Positions 29,659-38,443 are shown, counted from the first letter of the stretch. The stretch is DNA of 64,000 nucleotides from Burkholderiales bacterium (GCA_019634975.1 JAHCAI010000003.1:62001-126000); one strand, 5' to 3'. The notes: generated by a model from the letters alone, not told the origin. A program made the numbers and translations.

Positions 29659-30384
29659 TTACTGGGCCTTGCCGTCGGGGATGAATACGTAGCCGAATCC
29701 CCAGACCGTCTGGATGAAGGCGGGTTTCGCGGGATCCTCCTCAATCAGCTTGCGCAGGCGCGAGACCTGCACGTCGATCGAACGGTCGAAGGCGCCGAAT
29801 TCACGGCCGCGCGCGAGTTCCATCAGCTTGTCGCGGGACATCGGCGTGCGCGGATGCTCGGCCAGCACCTTGAGCAGCGCGAATTCCCCCGTGGTCAGCG
29901 TGATTTCGGTGCCGGCCCGGGTGAGGGTGCGGCTGCCGAGGCTGAGCCGGAATTCGCCGAACTCGATCACCTGCGCGGCATTGCCGGGCGCGCCCGGCGG
30001 TGCCGGCGGCGGCTGCCGGCGCAGCACGGCCTGGATGCGCGCCACCAGCTCGCGGGGATTGAAGGGCTTGGGCATGTAGTCGTCGGCGCCGATTTCGAGG
30101 CCGACAATGCGGTCGACATCGTCGCCCTTGGCGGTGAGCATGATGATGGGCATGGTTTCGCCGCTGCCGCGCAGCCGCCGGCAGATCGACAGGCCATCCT
30201 CGCCGGGCAGCATCAGGTCGAGGATCATCAGTTCGAAGCGCTCGCGCGCGAGCTGGCGGTTCATCTCCGCGGCGTCCGAAACGACGCGGACGGTGTAGCC
30301 CTGTTCCGCGAGATAACGGTTCAGCAGGTCGCGCAGCCTGGCGTCGTCGTCGACCACCAGAATCCGGGTCTTGTTCTGTGTCAT
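29659..30384 (-). CDS. ompR: OmpR-type response regulator
   Basis: A 241-residue transcription factor. The receiver domain has the acidic pair VVDDDARL, the phosphoacceptor Asp in LMILDLMLPGEDG (about residue 56), the Thr of MLTAKGDD and the Lys of MPKPFNPREL. The C-terminal winged helix has GEFALLKVLAEHPRTPMSRD and VSRLRKLIEED and ends TVWGFGYVFIP. The ATG at 30384 is chosen; the long upstream frame is Cys/Arg-rich and overlaps the promoter region. Three tandem boxes 40-140 bases upstream suggest autoregulation. Confidence 0.9.
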   Translation of the reverse strand: MTQNKTRILVVDDDARLRDLLNRYLAEQGYTVRVVSDAAEMNRQLARERFELMILDLMLPGEDGLSICRRLRGSGETMPIIMLTAKGDDVDRIVGLEIGADDYMPKPFNPRELVARIQAVLRRQPPPAPPGAPGNAAQVIEFGEFRLSLGSRTLTRAGTEITLTTGEFALLKVLAEHPRTPMSRDKLMELARGREFGAFDRSIDVQVSRLRKLIEEDPAKPAFIQTVWGFGYVFIPDGKAQ

Positions 30385-30426
30385 GGGCCAATCGTACCCA
30401 GTTCGGCGCGACCTAGCCATGCTTTT

Positions 30427-30522
30427 GAAACATTCGCTTACAAAGTCGGTTTTCACTGCAATTGCAGCGATGCCGAAACACCTGCTTACACAGTGGGTCC
30501 GACCCGAAACAGTCTGTTTACA
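30427..30522. promoter_or_regulatory. Three tandem GAAACA-TTACA boxes between ompR and a secreted protein gene
   Basis: GAAACATTCGCTTACA (30427-30442), GAAACACCTGCTTACA (30475-30490) and GAAACAGTCTGTTTACA (30506-30522) are near-identical. Each contains two ACA-type half-sites 10-11 bases apart, the layout bound by OmpR-family regulators. It resembles the known RstA box (TACA, four bases, GTTACA). They lie between divergent genes, so control of both is inferred. Confidence 0.6.
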
Positions 30523-30654
30523 GCGGCAGTCGACAATCAGGCTGCATTTGGCGTGCGCGTTTGCCGCTGCCGGCCGTGGCATCCGCAGCGGCGGCGCATA
30601 TACAATCGCGACATGATGCAGTCGGCTGCTTCAATTTGGCATGGAGTGCAGGGC

Positions 30655-30921
30655 ATGAGAGTCTGGCTGGCGATTCTTCTGGCGTGGGCGATGCTGCAGG
30701 CGCTGCCGGCGGCGGCCGGGCCCTGGCGCGAACTGCGCGCGGCAGAAGGGCGCCCTGACCGCCTCGATCGCGGCAGCCCGCGCGAGCGGCGCATGGATCG
30801 TCCCGAACGCTTCGAACGCCAGGAACGCCCGCAACGGCTGTCCGATGAGGAGCGTCGCGGCCTGCACCGGGATCTCGACAAGGCGCGCCGGGAGATTTAC
30901 AAACCCCGGCCCGAGCGCTGA
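30655..30921 (+). CDS. Small secreted Arg/Glu-rich protein
   Basis: An 88-residue exported protein. Residues 1-21 are a signal peptide (MRVWLAILLAWAMLQ, ending LPAAAG). The mature part is extremely rich in Arg, Glu and Pro and ends LDKARREIYKPRPER. GGAG lies eight to nine bases upstream of the ATG at 30655; ATGs at 30613 and 30616 are also in frame. Similar short basic envelope proteins are common in betaproteobacteria but have no assigned function. It is divergent from ompR and shares the tandem boxes. Confidence 0.7.
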   Translation: MRVWLAILLAWAMLQALPAAAGPWRELRAAEGRPDRLDRGSPRERRMDRPERFERQERPQRLSDEERRGLHRDLDKARREIYKPRPER

Positions 30922-31059
30922 GGTCCGCCGGGCTGCTGTCGGATCGGAGCGCATGTTGCCGGAACGAGGGAGACCGGCGCGCGGTGACGGTCTTTCATCA
31001 GCCCGGATGACTTCGCATATTGCGCAATCAGCTCTCGTCCGGCCTGCCCACAAAAAAAT

Positions 31060-31083
31060 ATAACTATCTGATTTTATTGATAA
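31060..31083 (-). repeat. 24-bp AT-rich repeat, copy c
   Basis: On the minus strand it reads TTATCAATAAAATCA, GA, TAGTTAT, two mismatches to the consensus. It lies in the 312-base gap between the secreted Arg-rich gene and the DGQHR gene and abuts a minus-strand hairpin terminator. Confidence 0.75.
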
Positions 31084-31111
31084 AAATAGAAAAACCGGGT
31101 CACGAGCCCGG
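31084..31111 (-). terminator. Terminator-like hairpin in minus orientation
   Basis: On the minus strand CCGGG, a seven-base loop and CCCGG (31111-31095) are followed by a T-rich tail. Both flanking genes are on the plus strand, so no known transcript needs it. The remainder of this intergenic stretch (30922-31233) holds only the adjacent AT-rich repeat and nothing else recognisable. Confidence 0.5.
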
Positions 31112-31233
31112 ACAAGCCTCGCTTTCCGGGGGAGGCGAACGCTAGAATGGCAGCCGAAACCCCGGCGGCACCCCGCAATGGATGGAATTCCCGCGGTCCG
31201 CCAAGTACTTACAATACGAAGGGATCAGCCACC

Positions 31234-32367
31234 ATGCTGGCAACGCGCATAAGACAAAAAGACGGCGTGTTCTATTTTGCGAGCTATCCGGCAAAGGAGG
31301 TGCTGGAGAGGGTCAGGTTCATCAGCCGCTTTTATGGCGACGGCGAGCAGATCGCGCCGCAAAACCTGCCCCAGCATGACGAGATTGCCCAGTTCATCGC
31401 GCGCGTCGAGAGCACCGACGAGGCCTTCCAGCGCCAGATGTCGAAATCGAAGGTGCGCCAGCTGCGCAATTTCTACGAAATGGCGGTCAGCCAGCCGCCG
31501 ATCCCCGGCACCGTGCTGCTGTTCACTTCCGACGAGCTGCGCTTCACCGCATTGCCCGGGCAGGAGTCAGTGGGTCACCTGGCGGAACCCGCGTCCAAGT
31601 ACCTGATCATCGACGGCCAGCATCGCCTCGCCGCGCTGAAGTTCTACCTGATGGAGCACCCGGCGGAGGCCGCGTCGATCAACGTGCCCTGCGTGATCTT
31701 TGACGGCCGCAGCGAGGATTTCGCGGCCGAGATGTTCGTCATCATCAACTCGACGCCGACGCGCATCAACAAGAGCCACCTGGTCGACCTCTACGAGCGC
31801 GTGTCCTGGGCCGACCCCGACAAGCGTTTCGCCGCGCGTCTGGTGGAGGACCTCTACACCGAGGACGACAGCCCGCTGCAGTACCGCATCAACCGCCTCG
31901 GCGGGCGCAGCCAGAAGGACAAGTGGATCCTGCAGGCGGAACTGTTCAACGAACTGCACCGCTGGGTCAGCGGCGACTGGCGCAAGATCAGCCGCACCAG
32001 CAACCTCTACCGCGAGAGCGAACGCTTCTACGAAATCATCCGCGATTTCCTGAAGGCGGCGCAGAAGGTCTGGGGCGAGGCCTGGGGAAATGATGCCTAC
32101 CAGATCACCAAGCCGGTGACGCTGAAGGCGATGATCCGGGTGTGCGCGGACCTGGCCCGCGCGGATGCCGAGCCCGCGCAGGGACGCATCAAGCGCTGGG
32201 AGGAAAGGCTGTCCGCCTGGTCCGCGCAGAAGTCCCAGTTCAGGGGTGACGGCTTCTACGAACGCTTCCCCGCAAAAGGCCAGACCGAGCGGGTGACCCG
32301 CATCCACCGCGACCTCGCGCGCTGGGCGGGCATCGAGATCAAGGCCAAGGCGCGCGCCAAGGCCTGA
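31234..32367 (+). CDS. Stand-alone DGQHR-domain protein (DndB/DbpB-like)
   Basis: A 377-residue protein with the diagnostic YLIIDGQHRLAAL motif near residue 130. MFVIINSTPTRINKSHLVDLY and LNLYRES-like helices follow. DGQHR proteins include DndB, which regulates DNA phosphorothioation, but no dnd, dpt or restriction genes are adjacent. KWILQAELFNELHRW and FYEIIRDFLKAAQ mark the helical C-terminal half, and the tail is Lys/Ala-rich. The ATG at 31234 has GGGAT upstream; the open frame begins earlier. The role of isolated members is unknown. Confidence 0.82.
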   Translation: MLATRIRQKDGVFYFASYPAKEVLERVRFISRFYGDGEQIAPQNLPQHDEIAQFIARVESTDEAFQRQMSKSKVRQLRNFYEMAVSQPPIPGTVLLFTSDELRFTALPGQESVGHLAEPASKYLIIDGQHRLAALKFYLMEHPAEAASINVPCVIFDGRSEDFAAEMFVIINSTPTRINKSHLVDLYERVSWADPDKRFAARLVEDLYTEDDSPLQYRINRLGGRSQKDKWILQAELFNELHRWVSGDWRKISRTSNLYRESERFYEIIRDFLKAAQKVWGEAWGNDAYQITKPVTLKAMIRVCADLARADAEPAQGRIKRWEERLSAWSAQKSQFRGDGFYERFPAKGQTERVTRIHRDLARWAGIEIKAKARAKA

Positions 32368-32380
32368 TCCCGGCAGGCGG

Positions 32381-32731
32381 TTACTTGGCCGCCTGCACCA
32401 TGATTTCCACCAGCGTGTCCGGCGAGCCGAGCCGGGCTTCGACGCAGGCGCGCGCAGGCAGGTTCTGCTGGTCCGCCCAGGCCGCCCAGGCTTCGTCCAT
32501 CTCCGGCTTCGCGCGCATGTCGCTGATCCAGATCGTTGCCGACAGCAGCTTCGACTTGTCGGTGCCGGCGGTTTTCAGCAGGGCATCGATTTTCGCGAGG
32601 ATCTCCGCGGTCTGGGCACGCATGCCCTTGCTGCGGTCGTCGGCGGTGATGCCGGCGAGATAGACCATGTTGCCGTGTACCACGGCGCGGGAGAGTCGCT
32701 TGTCGCTGTTGTATCGCTTGATGTCGGTCAT
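32381..32731 (-). CDS. RidA-family protein
   Basis: A 116-residue protein of the YjgF/YER057c/UK114 family. RidA proteins hydrolyse reactive enamine/imine intermediates and form trimers. Visible family features are VYLAGITADD near residue 24, ILAKIDALLKTAGTDKSKLL, and the C-terminal LPARACVEARLG with the conserved Arg, then DTLVEIMVQA. AGGAG precedes the ATG. The substrate is unknown. It is convergent with the DGQHR gene, 13 bases apart. Confidence 0.9.
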   Translation of the reverse strand: MTDIKRYNSDKRLSRAVVHGNMVYLAGITADDRSKGMRAQTAEILAKIDALLKTAGTDKSKLLSATIWISDMRAKPEMDEAWAAWADQQNLPARACVEARLGSPDTLVEIMVQAAK

Positions 32732-32807
32732 GTGTGTGCTCCTGATGATGCGGGTGGAATGAACGCCTGCGCCCCGTGCGGGACGGGGCGCAGGCTTGCG
32801 GAAATGC

Positions 32808-33122
32808 TCAAATGTGGCCGCTGGTCAGCAGCCGGCCGAGGAAAAAGATGCCGGTGGCAATGAAGGCAAACAGGATGAAATCCGGAATCCTGCTTTCGTT
32901 CCGGTTGCCGACCTGCACGCCGCGCAGTGCCTTGAACACGAAAAATGCCGCGATGATCAGGATCACGACCATCGCCGGTGCCTCATACTGGGCATTCCAC
33001 AGCGCACCAAGGGCCTGGGACAGCAGGCCGTTCTCGCGGAACAGGTGATAGGCCGTGCCGCCGATACCCAGCATGATCAGCGCGCCGACCAGCAGTGAAC
33101 CCAGCGTGGTGAGCAGTTTCAT
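32808..33122 (-). CDS. Small membrane protein, unknown function
   Basis: A 104-residue protein with three helices, at about residues 5-27, 48-66 and 80-98. The loop VQVGNRNESRIPDF is hydrophilic. No family is recognised. GGAA lies upstream of the ATG. It is followed on the same strand by the RidA gene after 76 bases and is divergent from tsaB, so it may share a promoter region at 33123-33286. Confidence 0.68.
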   Translation of the reverse strand: MKLLTTLGSLLVGALIMLGIGGTAYHLFRENGLLSQALGALWNAQYEAPAMVVILIIAAFFVFKALRGVQVGNRNESRIPDFILFAFIATGIFFLGRLLTSGHI

Positions 33123-33286
33123 GTGATGTTCCGGTGACTCGATGTGTCCAGTTCTGTGGAAAAAGACTTTGCGGTGGTGGCCGCAGTATAACGCAGGTCA
33201 CGCGCTGCTGACGTCATCGACGGTCGGGCTGCGGGGCCTGATCATGGGCTCGGCTACAATCGGCAGATGCGGATCGCGAACAAGTC

Positions 33287-33958
33287 ATGAATATTCTGGC
33301 CCTCGATGCATCGACCGAGCATTGCAGCGCGGCAGTCTGGCGCGATGGCGTGATATTCGGACGCGAGGCGCGCGCCGGTCAGTCGCACTCGGAGATGCTG
33401 ATCGGGATGGCGGACGCGGCGCTCGCCGAGGCCGGCGTCGCGCTGCCGGCGCTGTCGGGCATCGCCTTCGGCGCCGGGCCGGGCTCCTTCACGGGGCTGC
33501 GCGTGGCCTGCGCCGTGGCGCAGGGCCTGGCCTTTCCGTCGGACATACCGCTCGCCGGCATCGGCACGCTGCAGGCGCTGGCCGCGGGCTGCGGGGGCGA
33601 CGCGGTCATCTGCTGCCTCGATGCGCGCATGGGCGAGGTCTACCATGCCGCCTACCTGCGCGAGGGCACGGGCTACAGGGAAGTGTCGGCGCCGCGGGTG
33701 TGCGCGCCGCAGGCAGTGCCCGAACTGCCGGCCGCGCGCTGGACCGGTTGCGGCAGCGGTTTCGCGGTCCATGGCGACGTGCTGCGCCGGCGTTATGGCG
33801 CCCAACTGGATACGGTGATCGCGGGCCTGGCGCCCCAGGCCCGCGACATTGCGCGCCTGGCAGCGCCGGTGTTTGCTGCCGGCGGCGGCGTGCGCGCCGA
33901 GGCGGCCGCGCCCTACTACGTGCGAGACCGCGTTGCATTGAAAACGGGGGAACGGTGA
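33287..33958 (+). CDS. tsaB: tRNA threonylcarbamoyladenosine biosynthesis protein TsaB
   Basis: A 223-residue ASKHA-fold protein that partners TsaD in making the t6A base of ANN-decoding tRNAs. The N-terminal ILALDASTEHCSAAVW and the GAGPGSFTGLRVACAVAQG stretch near residue 63 are diagnostic. It lacks the TsaD metal site, as expected. A TACAAT at 33255-33260 may be its -10. The rimI start overlaps its stop, the usual tsaB-rimI arrangement. Confidence 0.94.
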   Translation: MNILALDASTEHCSAAVWRDGVIFGREARAGQSHSEMLIGMADAALAEAGVALPALSGIAFGAGPGSFTGLRVACAVAQGLAFPSDIPLAGIGTLQALAAGCGGDAVICCLDARMGEVYHAAYLREGTGYREVSAPRVCAPQAVPELPAARWTGCGSGFAVHGDVLRRRYGAQLDTVIAGLAPQARDIARLAAPVFAAGGGVRAEAAAPYYVRDRVALKTGER

Positions 33959-34416
33959 GCGTGCTGCCCGAAACGCTGTATCGCCTGCGCCCGATGGCGG
34001 CGGCGGACCTCGATGCGGTCGAGAGCATCGAGCAGAATGTCTACAGCCACCCCTGGACACGCGGCAATTTTGCCGATTCCATCGAGGCCGGATACCAGTG
34101 CTGGATCCTCGAGCATGCCGGGTGCATCGCCGGCTATTGCGTGGTGATGATCGCGGCGGGTGAGGCGCATCTGCTGAACCTGAGCATCGCGGCGCCGCTG
34201 CAGCGGCGCGGGCTGGGCAGTGAGCTGCTCGCTTTCGTGATCCGCATGGCGCGCGAGCTTGGTGCGGCCACCGTCTACCTGGAAGTGCGCATTTCCAATA
34301 CGGCCGGGCGCGCCCTCTATGCGCGCCACGGTTTTGCCGAAATCGGGCGCCGCCGCGATTATTATCCGCATCACGACGGCCGCGAGGATGCGGTGACCAT
34401 GGAAAGGAAACTGTGA
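33955..34416 (+). CDS. rimI: Ribosomal protein S18-alanine N-acetyltransferase
   Basis: A 153-residue GNAT enzyme that acetylates the N-terminus of ribosomal protein S18. The acetyl-CoA pyrophosphate loop is PLQRRGLGSELLAF, preceded by HLLNLSIA. The later VYLEVRISNTAGRALYARHGF and RRRDYYPHHDGREDAV are typical of RimI. Translation starts at GTG 33955 overlapping the tsaB stop, with GGGGGAA upstream; a second GTG at 33961 is possible. A much longer open frame upstream is a shadow of tsaB. Confidence 0.93.
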   Translation: MSVLPETLYRLRPMAAADLDAVESIEQNVYSHPWTRGNFADSIEAGYQCWILEHAGCIAGYCVVMIAAGEAHLLNLSIAAPLQRRGLGSELLAFVIRMARELGAATVYLEVRISNTAGRALYARHGFAEIGRRRDYYPHHDGREDAVTMERKL

Positions 34417-35174
34417 CGACCTCGGCGGGCGGCATCCGCCGCGACGAAATCCTGCGCGAGATCGGCATCGGCGTGCGCTGGCGCCTGCGCGCCGCGGCGC
34501 CGGACGCCGCGGACCCGGTGCCGCAGGCGGCCGCGAACTCCGCTGTGGCCGCCGCGCCCGCTGTCTCCCGTGCACGGCCCGGGCTGCCGCCCGGTCCCGG
34601 CTGGGACGAATTGAAAGCGCAGGTGGCATCCTGCACCGCCTGCGGCCTGCACGCGAAGCGCAACAAGACGGTGTTCGGCGTCGGTGACGAGCAGGCGGAC
34701 TGGCTGTTCGTCGGCGAGGGCCCGGGCGCGGACGAGGATGCGCAGGGCGAGCCCTTCGTCGGCCAGGCCGGGAAACTCCTCGACAACATGCTGGCAGCGA
34801 TCGGCCTGCGCCGCGGCGAGAACGTCTACATTGCGAACATCGTCAAGTGCCGTCCGCCGGGCAACCGCAACCCGGCGCCGGAGGAGGCGCAGGCCTGCTC
34901 CCCCTACCTGCAGCGGCAGATCGAGCTGATCCGGCCAAAGCTGATCGTCGCGCTGGGCAAGGTCGCCGCGGTGAACCTGCTCGGACGCGAGGCGAGCATT
35001 GCCGCGCTGCGCGGGCAGGTCCACGAATACCGCGGCATACCGCTGGTCGTCACCTATCACCCCGCCTACCTGCTGCGCACGCTGAACGACAAGGCCAAGG
35101 CCTGGCAGGACCTCTGTTTCGCGGTGGACACCCTGCGCGGACTCCAGGCTGCCGCGCAGACCGGAGCCGGATGA
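34413..35174 (+). CDS. Uracil-DNA glycosylase, iron-sulfur type (family 4/5)
   Basis: A 253-residue DNA repair enzyme that removes uracil. The first 60 residues are a Pro/Ala-rich extension. The core starts with CTACGLHAKR. The catalytic region is VGEGPGADEDAQGEPFVG near residue 100, then the iron-sulfur segment IVKCRPPGNRNPAPEEAQAC and the late TYHPAYLLR. The cysteine set is complete for a 4Fe-4S cluster. It starts at GTG 34413, overlapping the rimI stop, so tsaB, rimI and this gene form one coupled operon. Confidence 0.92.
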   Translation: MTTSAGGIRRDEILREIGIGVRWRLRAAAPDAADPVPQAAANSAVAAAPAVSRARPGLPPGPGWDELKAQVASCTACGLHAKRNKTVFGVGDEQADWLFVGEGPGADEDAQGEPFVGQAGKLLDNMLAAIGLRRGENVYIANIVKCRPPGNRNPAPEEAQACSPYLQRQIELIRPKLIVALGKVAAVNLLGREASIAALRGQVHEYRGIPLVVTYHPAYLLRTLNDKAKAWQDLCFAVDTLRGLQAAAQTGAG

Positions 35175-35355
35175 TCCAATTTGGTTGCCGCAAGACAGCG
35201 GCATAAGCCGGAATTTTGCGGTAAAGTGCCCGCGCAACCGGAACAGGCAAGCGCATCACAATAGCGCCCGGCCGGTGCATCGTCGGGAGGAGTTCTTTGG
35301 CGTCACTGCATCCGCAAGGCTTGCACGGTGAATCCGCTGTCGCGGAGCGTCATGC

Positions 35356-36849
35356 ATGATTGAAGCGATCGGTTCCGGTCTTGCCGCGCTGCTGACGCCC
35401 CAGGCGCTGCTGTTCCTGTTCATCGGCGTGATCTACGGCCTGGTCATCGGCATCCTGCCCGGCCTCGGCGGCGTGGTGGCGATGGCGCTGCTGCTGCCGT
35501 TTACCTACGGTTTCGAGACTGCCGCGACCCTGGCGCTGCTGCTCGGCGCGCACATCGCGACCATCTGGGGCGACTCGGTGACCAGCATCCTGTTCAGCGT
35601 GCCGGGCTCGGCAAAGGGGCTGGCGCTGTGCTTCGACGGTTACCCGATGACCAAGCAGGGAAAGGCCAAGCGTGCACTCGCGGCTTCGGCAACGGGCGCG
35701 CTGATGGGCGGCATCATCGGCGCAATTTTCCTCGCGCTGTGCATACCATTGATCCGCCCGGTAATCCTCGCCTTGGGTCCGAGCGAATACCTGATGATGG
35801 CGCTGTGGGGGCTGACGGTGATTGCAACCTTCAGCGAGGGGTCGCTGATGAAGGGGCTCACCGCCAGCGTGCTCGGCGTGCTGGTGGCCTTCATCGGCAT
35901 GGACGTGGTCACCGCAACGCCGCGTTTCACCTTCGGCAGCGAATTCCTGATGGACGGCATTTCCTTCCCGGTGGCGATGATCGGGCTGTTTGCGGTGTCG
36001 GAAATGATGAAGATGTCGATACGCGGCACGCCCATCATCGACCGCTCGCTGGTGCGCGAGGACAGCACGGTGTGGCAGGGCATTTGCGATGCCGTGGGCC
36101 ACTGGTGGCTGGTGATCCGCTCGAGCCTGCTTGGCCTGTGGATCGGCGTGCTGCCCGGCGTCGGTGCCAGCGTCGCCGGACTCGCCGCCTACGCGCAGGC
36201 CGCGCAGACGTCGAAGACGCCGGAGCGTTTCGGCAAGGGCGCTGTGGAGGGCGTCATCGCGCCTGACGCGACGATGGGTGCCAACGAGGGCGGCGGACTG
36301 ATGCCGACGCTCGCTTTCGGCATCCCCGGCGGCGAGAGCATGGCGATCCTGCTGGTCGCCTTCATCGGGCTCGGCGTGGTGCCGGGGCCCGAGATGCTGA
36401 CCAAGAACCTCGACCTCGTCTTCAGCATGGTGTGGATCATCGTGCTCGCCAACATCGCCGTCACCGTGATCGGTCTCGGCATCACGCCCTGGCTGGCGCG
36501 GCTGCCTTCCCTTCAGGCCAACCTGATGGTGCCGATCGTGCTGTCGGTGTGTTTTGTCGGCGCCTATGCCACTCGCGGTCGCATCGAGGATGTCGTGGTG
36601 GCGGCGGTATTCGGCGTGGTCGGCTACCTGATGGACAAGTACCGCTACTCGCGCGCCAACTTCGTCATCGGCATGGTGCTGGCGGTGATGATCGAGCGCA
36701 ACCTGCACATTTCGCTGAATCTCTACGGCAACGATTTCCTGCTCGACCGGCCGATCGCGCTGGCGATGCTGCTGTTCGTCGTGTTCACGGCCGCGCTGCC
36801 GTTCCTGCGTTCGTGGCGGCGCAGGCGTGCCGCAGGGAGGGGCGCATGA
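35356..36849 (+). CDS. Tripartite tricarboxylate transporter large permease (TctA)
   Basis: A 497-residue inner-membrane permease with about twelve helices. The TctA signature GVIYGLVIGILPGLGGVVAMA is near residue 22, and its repeat GVLPGVGASVAGLAAYAQAA is near residue 262. GANEGGGLMPTLAFGIPGGE follows near residue 307. It works with TctB and a periplasmic TctC-type protein, using the sodium or proton gradient. A 181-base gap precedes it with no recognised feature. The TctB start overlaps its stop. Genes further downstream suggest the substrate is oxidised or reduced by a flavoprotein. Confidence 0.94.
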   Translation: MIEAIGSGLAALLTPQALLFLFIGVIYGLVIGILPGLGGVVAMALLLPFTYGFETAATLALLLGAHIATIWGDSVTSILFSVPGSAKGLALCFDGYPMTKQGKAKRALAASATGALMGGIIGAIFLALCIPLIRPVILALGPSEYLMMALWGLTVIATFSEGSLMKGLTASVLGVLVAFIGMDVVTATPRFTFGSEFLMDGISFPVAMIGLFAVSEMMKMSIRGTPIIDRSLVREDSTVWQGICDAVGHWWLVIRSSLLGLWIGVLPGVGASVAGLAAYAQAAQTSKTPERFGKGAVEGVIAPDATMGANEGGGLMPTLAFGIPGGESMAILLVAFIGLGVVPGPEMLTKNLDLVFSMVWIIVLANIAVTVIGLGITPWLARLPSLQANLMVPIVLSVCFVGAYATRGRIEDVVVAAVFGVVGYLMDKYRYSRANFVIGMVLAVMIERNLHISLNLYGNDFLLDRPIALAMLLFVVFTAALPFLRSWRRRRAAGRGA

Positions 36850-37361
36850 CGCGCGGGACGCAGGAGAACATGATTTCGGTCCTGCTGCTCGCGGTGTTCG
36901 GCGGCGTGTTGTGGCTGTGCCAGGATTTCGGGCCGCGCGCGCGGCTGATCCCACAGCCGCTGGCGGTGTTCGGCATCGCGCTGACGCTGATCCAGCTGGT
37001 CTGGCACAACATGGGGCGCGACACTGCGCCTGCGATGGAAATGATCAGCGTCGATGCCGGCGCGATTCCCGGGGACGGTGAGGGCCGTCCCCGCGAGGAA
37101 CGGACGCAGGAGCAGCTTGGGCGCTGGGGCGAGGCCGGGGCTTTCTGCATCGTCGCACTTTTGCTGGCGCTGGTGTTCACGACGGGCATCTTCCCCGCAG
37201 TGTTCCTGTTCACGGCGGGTTATCTGGTCCTGTCGGGGTATTGCACGCCGCTTCGCGGCCTGGCGTATTCCGTGGTGATGACCCTCGCCATTTACCTGCT
37301 GTTCGTCGGCGGTCTCGAAATGCAGCCCTACCACGGCCTGCTCGGTGCCTGGTTCCGCTGA
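36846..37361 (+). CDS. Tripartite tricarboxylate transporter small permease (TctB)
   Basis: A 171-residue membrane protein with four helices and a charged central loop (about residues 70-95). The last helices carry VFTTGIFPAVFLFTAGYLVL and YLLFVGGLEM, usual for TctB. ATGA overlap with the TctA stop shows coupling. A longer open frame starting at 36432 lies antiparallel in codon phase to TctA and is rejected. It forms the small membrane subunit of the transporter. Confidence 0.9.
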   Translation: MTRGTQENMISVLLLAVFGGVLWLCQDFGPRARLIPQPLAVFGIALTLIQLVWHNMGRDTAPAMEMISVDAGAIPGDGEGRPREERTQEQLGRWGEAGAFCIVALLLALVFTTGIFPAVFLFTAGYLVLSGYCTPLRGLAYSVVMTLAIYLLFVGGLEMQPYHGLLGAWFR

Positions 37362-37409
37362 AACGGGTCCGCATATCGATTGCCGTGCAACCACCACAAG
37401 GAGGAGACC

Positions 37410-38429
37410 ATGAAAAACAAACGCAGAAAGCTGATGATTGCCGGCGCGATGGCGCCGGCACTGCTGTCGCTGCCGGGCCGGGCGCTTGCGCAGGCGTCCG
37501 ACCATTACAAGGGCAAGCTGGTGATCGTCAATATCGCCGGCAGCGCGGCAGGGGGGCATACGCGCTTTGCGAGGATGCTGGCGCCCTATCTCGAAAAATA
37601 CCTCGGCGCGAAGGAACTGCGCCTCGTCAACATGCCGGGCGGCGGCGGCCTCAAGGCGGCAAACCACATCTGGCGGCTGAAACCCGGGGCCAACGAGGTT
37701 TATTTCGGCAACGTCTCGACCCTGTTGCTGGCCAACATGGCGGGCAGCCCCGGTGCAACCTTCGATCCGACCAAGTTCATGTTCCTCGGCCGTGCGACCA
37801 GTGAGCCGCGGGTGCTCACTGTCGGCGGCAAATCCGCGATCCGTTCGGTTGCCGACATCCAGAAACTGAAGCGGCCCTTCGTGTTCCCTTCACAGGGCAC
37901 CGACGAGGATTTCTACACCATGGCCGTGTTGTCCGATGCGCTCGGCTTCCAGTTGAAGGCGGTGACCGGCTACGAGGGCAATGCCGATACATCGCTGGCT
38001 GTGATCAAGGGCGACGGCGATGGCCATATCACTGGCTGGAGCGAATCGCTGGGCGCGATCCGCTCCGGCGACAAGTATCCGGTGATGATGGTGACATCGC
38101 AGCCATCCCCCGACTATCCGAAGATTCCCGTGGTCACCCAAATCGCGCCGGCAGCCAAGAAGGGCGTGGTGCAGGCGATGGCGACCATCCTCGAGACCCA
38201 CCGCAGCTACATCGGCCCGCCCACCATGGATCCGGCCGCGGTGGCGGCCTTCCGTGCCGCCGTGAACGCGGCGATGAAGGATCCGGCGCTGCAGGCCGAA
38301 TCCACCAAGGGCGAGCGCCTGCTCTCGCCGATGGATGGGGCCGTGCAGCAGAAGGCGATGGTGGAACTGGCGCGCAGCAGCACCGCGCTGTCGCCCATCC
38401 TCAAGGCCGCCGTGAAAGCGATCCAGTAA
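37410..38429 (+). CDS. TctC-like periplasmic binding protein, divergent type
   Basis: A 339-residue exported binding protein. AAGGAGGAG precedes the ATG. The signal sequence begins KNKRRKLMIAG, a twin-arginine-like start, and ends GRALAQA near residue 29. The mature part has NIAGSAAGGHTRFARML and NMPGGGGLKAANHIW, the usual loops in altered form, so it is more divergent than the orphan Bug protein at 14.8 kb. It completes the transporter encoded by the two upstream genes, probably for a carboxylic acid. Confidence 0.87.
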   Translation: MKNKRRKLMIAGAMAPALLSLPGRALAQASDHYKGKLVIVNIAGSAAGGHTRFARMLAPYLEKYLGAKELRLVNMPGGGGLKAANHIWRLKPGANEVYFGNVSTLLLANMAGSPGATFDPTKFMFLGRATSEPRVLTVGGKSAIRSVADIQKLKRPFVFPSQGTDEDFYTMAVLSDALGFQLKAVTGYEGNADTSLAVIKGDGDGHITGWSESLGAIRSGDKYPVMMVTSQPSPDYPKIPVVTQIAPAAKKGVVQAMATILETHRSYIGPPTMDPAAVAAFRAAVNAAMKDPALQAESTKGERLLSPMDGAVQQKAMVELARSSTALSPILKAAVKAIQ

Positions 38430-38443
38430 TTCCGTTGCCGCCC

